Positions 63,281-64,000 of a stretch of DNA of 64,000 nt are shown one piece after another. The position numbers and the translations under genes were made by a program. The notes beneath the pieces were generated by a model. The model saw nothing but the letters and a program-made list of their open reading frames with translations, was not told the DNA's origin and searched no databases. This DNA is from Pseudoalteromonas shioyasakiensis (lineage in GTDB: Bacteria; Pseudomonadota; Gammaproteobacteria; Enterobacterales; Alteromonadaceae): assembly GCA_013391845.1 (NCBI GenBank), contig CP058414.1, forward strand, positions 2,218,501-2,282,500, given 5' to 3'. How positions within the stretch are numbered: position 1 is the stretch's first letter; each line of letters starts with the position of its first letter.

Positions 63281-64000
63281 ATGGCTTTCGATTTTATTGC
63301 CGAGCATCTTGAAGAGCGTCAAGCAGATGCATTACTGAGACAGCGTCAACTTGTTGAGCAATCAAGCGGGCGTTTTATAAAAGCTGCTGGTAAACAATAT
63401 TTAAATTTTGCCAGTAATGACTACCTTGGCTTTGCTGATGATTTTATCGAAATACAAGCGCAGCAACTAGGTAGCCACAGTTCTGCTCTAGTGAATGGCT
63501 ATAATAAAGCGCAGCAACAGCTTGAACAGCGTTTATGCAAGCTATTAGGCTTTGAAAGCGCGATGTTATTTAATAGCGGATTTAGTGCTAATAGCAGCGT
63601 ATTAAAAGCATTGTTTCAAGATAAAAGCGTGGCGCAATCATCGGCAATTTTTCAAGATAAGCTCAATCATGCCAGCTTAATTGATGGCGGCCTTCATTCT
63701 GCCGCTGCTATGGTGCGTTTTAATCATAACGACCTAAAGCATTTAGAATCTCGGCTACAAAAGTCAAAAGCAAAGCATAAACTCATTGTGAGTGAAGGGG
63801 TGTTTTCAATGGATGGTGATAAAGCCCCCATTGAAGAACTGTTTAAACTTGCTAAACAATACGATGCGTGGCTCATGATTGACGACGCCCATGGCTTTGG
63901 CGTATTGGGTGAGCAAGGCTTAGGAAGTTGTGAGGCAATCAAGCCAGATTTATTAATTATCACCTTTGGAAAGGCACTTGCAAGTAGTGGTGCTTGCCTG
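63281..64000 (+). CDS. bioF: 8-amino-7-oxononanoate synthase, 5' part
   Basis: This PLP enzyme condenses pimeloyl-ACP with alanine. The frame starts ATGGCTTTCG seven bases after the bioB stop and stays open to the window end (240 codons), so it is truncated here. LNFASNDYLGFADD lies near 44, AMLFNSGFSAN near 98-108, and the pocket histidine in LNHASLIDGG near 131. MIDDAHGFGVLGEQGLG near 195 and TFGKALASSGACL at the edge carry the PLP-lysine region. The stretch LGSHSSALVNGYNKAQQQLE lacks the histidine usually found four residues past the GY motif. Confidence 0.92.
   Translation, partial: MAFDFIAEHLEERQADALLRQRQLVEQSSGRFIKAAGKQYLNFASNDYLGFADDFIEIQAQQLGSHSSALVNGYNKAQQQLEQRLCKLLGFESAMLFNSGFSANSSVLKALFQDKSVAQSSAIFQDKLNHASLIDGGLHSAAAMVRFNHNDLKHLESRLQKSKAKHKLIVSEGVFSMDGDKAPIEELFKLAKQYDAWLMIDDAHGFGVLGEQGLGSCEAIKPDLLIITFGKALASSGACL

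Noticed and set aside
1..64000. Prophage, CRISPR array, toxin-antitoxin or defence island
   Set aside because: No phage structural genes, integrase, repeat-spacer array or known defence proteins are present. Most genes are housekeeping with conserved neighbours.

Overview
The window is AT-rich chromosomal DNA from a marine gammaproteobacterium of the order Alteromonadales, most probably Pseudoalteromonas. This is inferred from gene content and order: thrS-infC-rpmI-rplT, ybfF-ybfE-fldA-fur facing seqA-pgm, proS-trmO, sppA-ansA, etfD facing etfBA, and bioA facing bioBF. No 16S gene or database search was available. It is almost entirely core genome. I found no prophage, CRISPR array, toxin-antitoxin pair, secretion cluster or defence island.

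Layout. 1-3.7 kb: the end of a LruC-domain protein, a small lipoprotein, gdhA and a REP-associated tyrosine transposase with short inverted flanks. 3.7-7.1 kb: an acyl-CoA synthetase, a DUF3010 protein and an EEP-family nuclease/phosphatase. 7.2-10.7 kb: the thrS-infC-rpmI-rplT translation operon, with visible RNA-level control: tRNA-Thr-like hairpins before thrS, an ATT start on infC and a folded leader before rpmI. 11-17.9 kb: an M14 peptidase, YcbL, an Lrp-family regulator, a SulP transporter and a LytS/LytTR two-component pair. 17.9-27.7 kb: pyruvate kinase, 6-phosphogluconate dehydrogenase, ansA, sppA, fadH, a DoxX protein and a YdjA-like nitroreductase. 27.8-35.9 kb: two small membrane proteins, tRNA-Ser(TGA), fklB, fur, fldA, ybfE, a DUF2788 protein, ybfF, seqA, pgm and astE. 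36-40 kb: the branched-chain 2-oxoacid dehydrogenase operon. 40-49 kb: a putative manganese exporter, an M28 peptidase, a DUF3025-NatAB operon and a large hybrid histidine kinase. 49-60 kb: an LpxH-like phosphoesterase, proS, trmO, an outer-membrane barrel, a thioesterase, the electron-transfer flavoprotein system, a PstS-like protein and asnS. 60-64 kb: a P-loop kinase and biotin synthesis genes, with bioF running off the right edge.

How the genes fit together. Branched-chain amino-acid catabolism (bkd) and its electron sink (etfBA, etfD) lie about 20 kb apart but carry similar 14-16 bp ACGT-type palindromes, consistent with one MerR-family (LiuR-like) regulon. Many genes end in clean bidirectional terminators.

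The most interesting non-genic signals are four. (1) There are two anticodon-arm-like hairpins, with CGT and TGT in their loops, before thrS. (2) A dispersed MITE-like repeat is present as two full copies of about 160 nt and two short copies that look like its two ends joined. (3) The 423-bp pyk/gnd spacer carries a 14-bp perfect palindrome and a separate 14-bp-arm inverted repeat. (4) A terminator-like hairpin runs directly into the ansA start codon. I did not find a wholly new multi-gene system.
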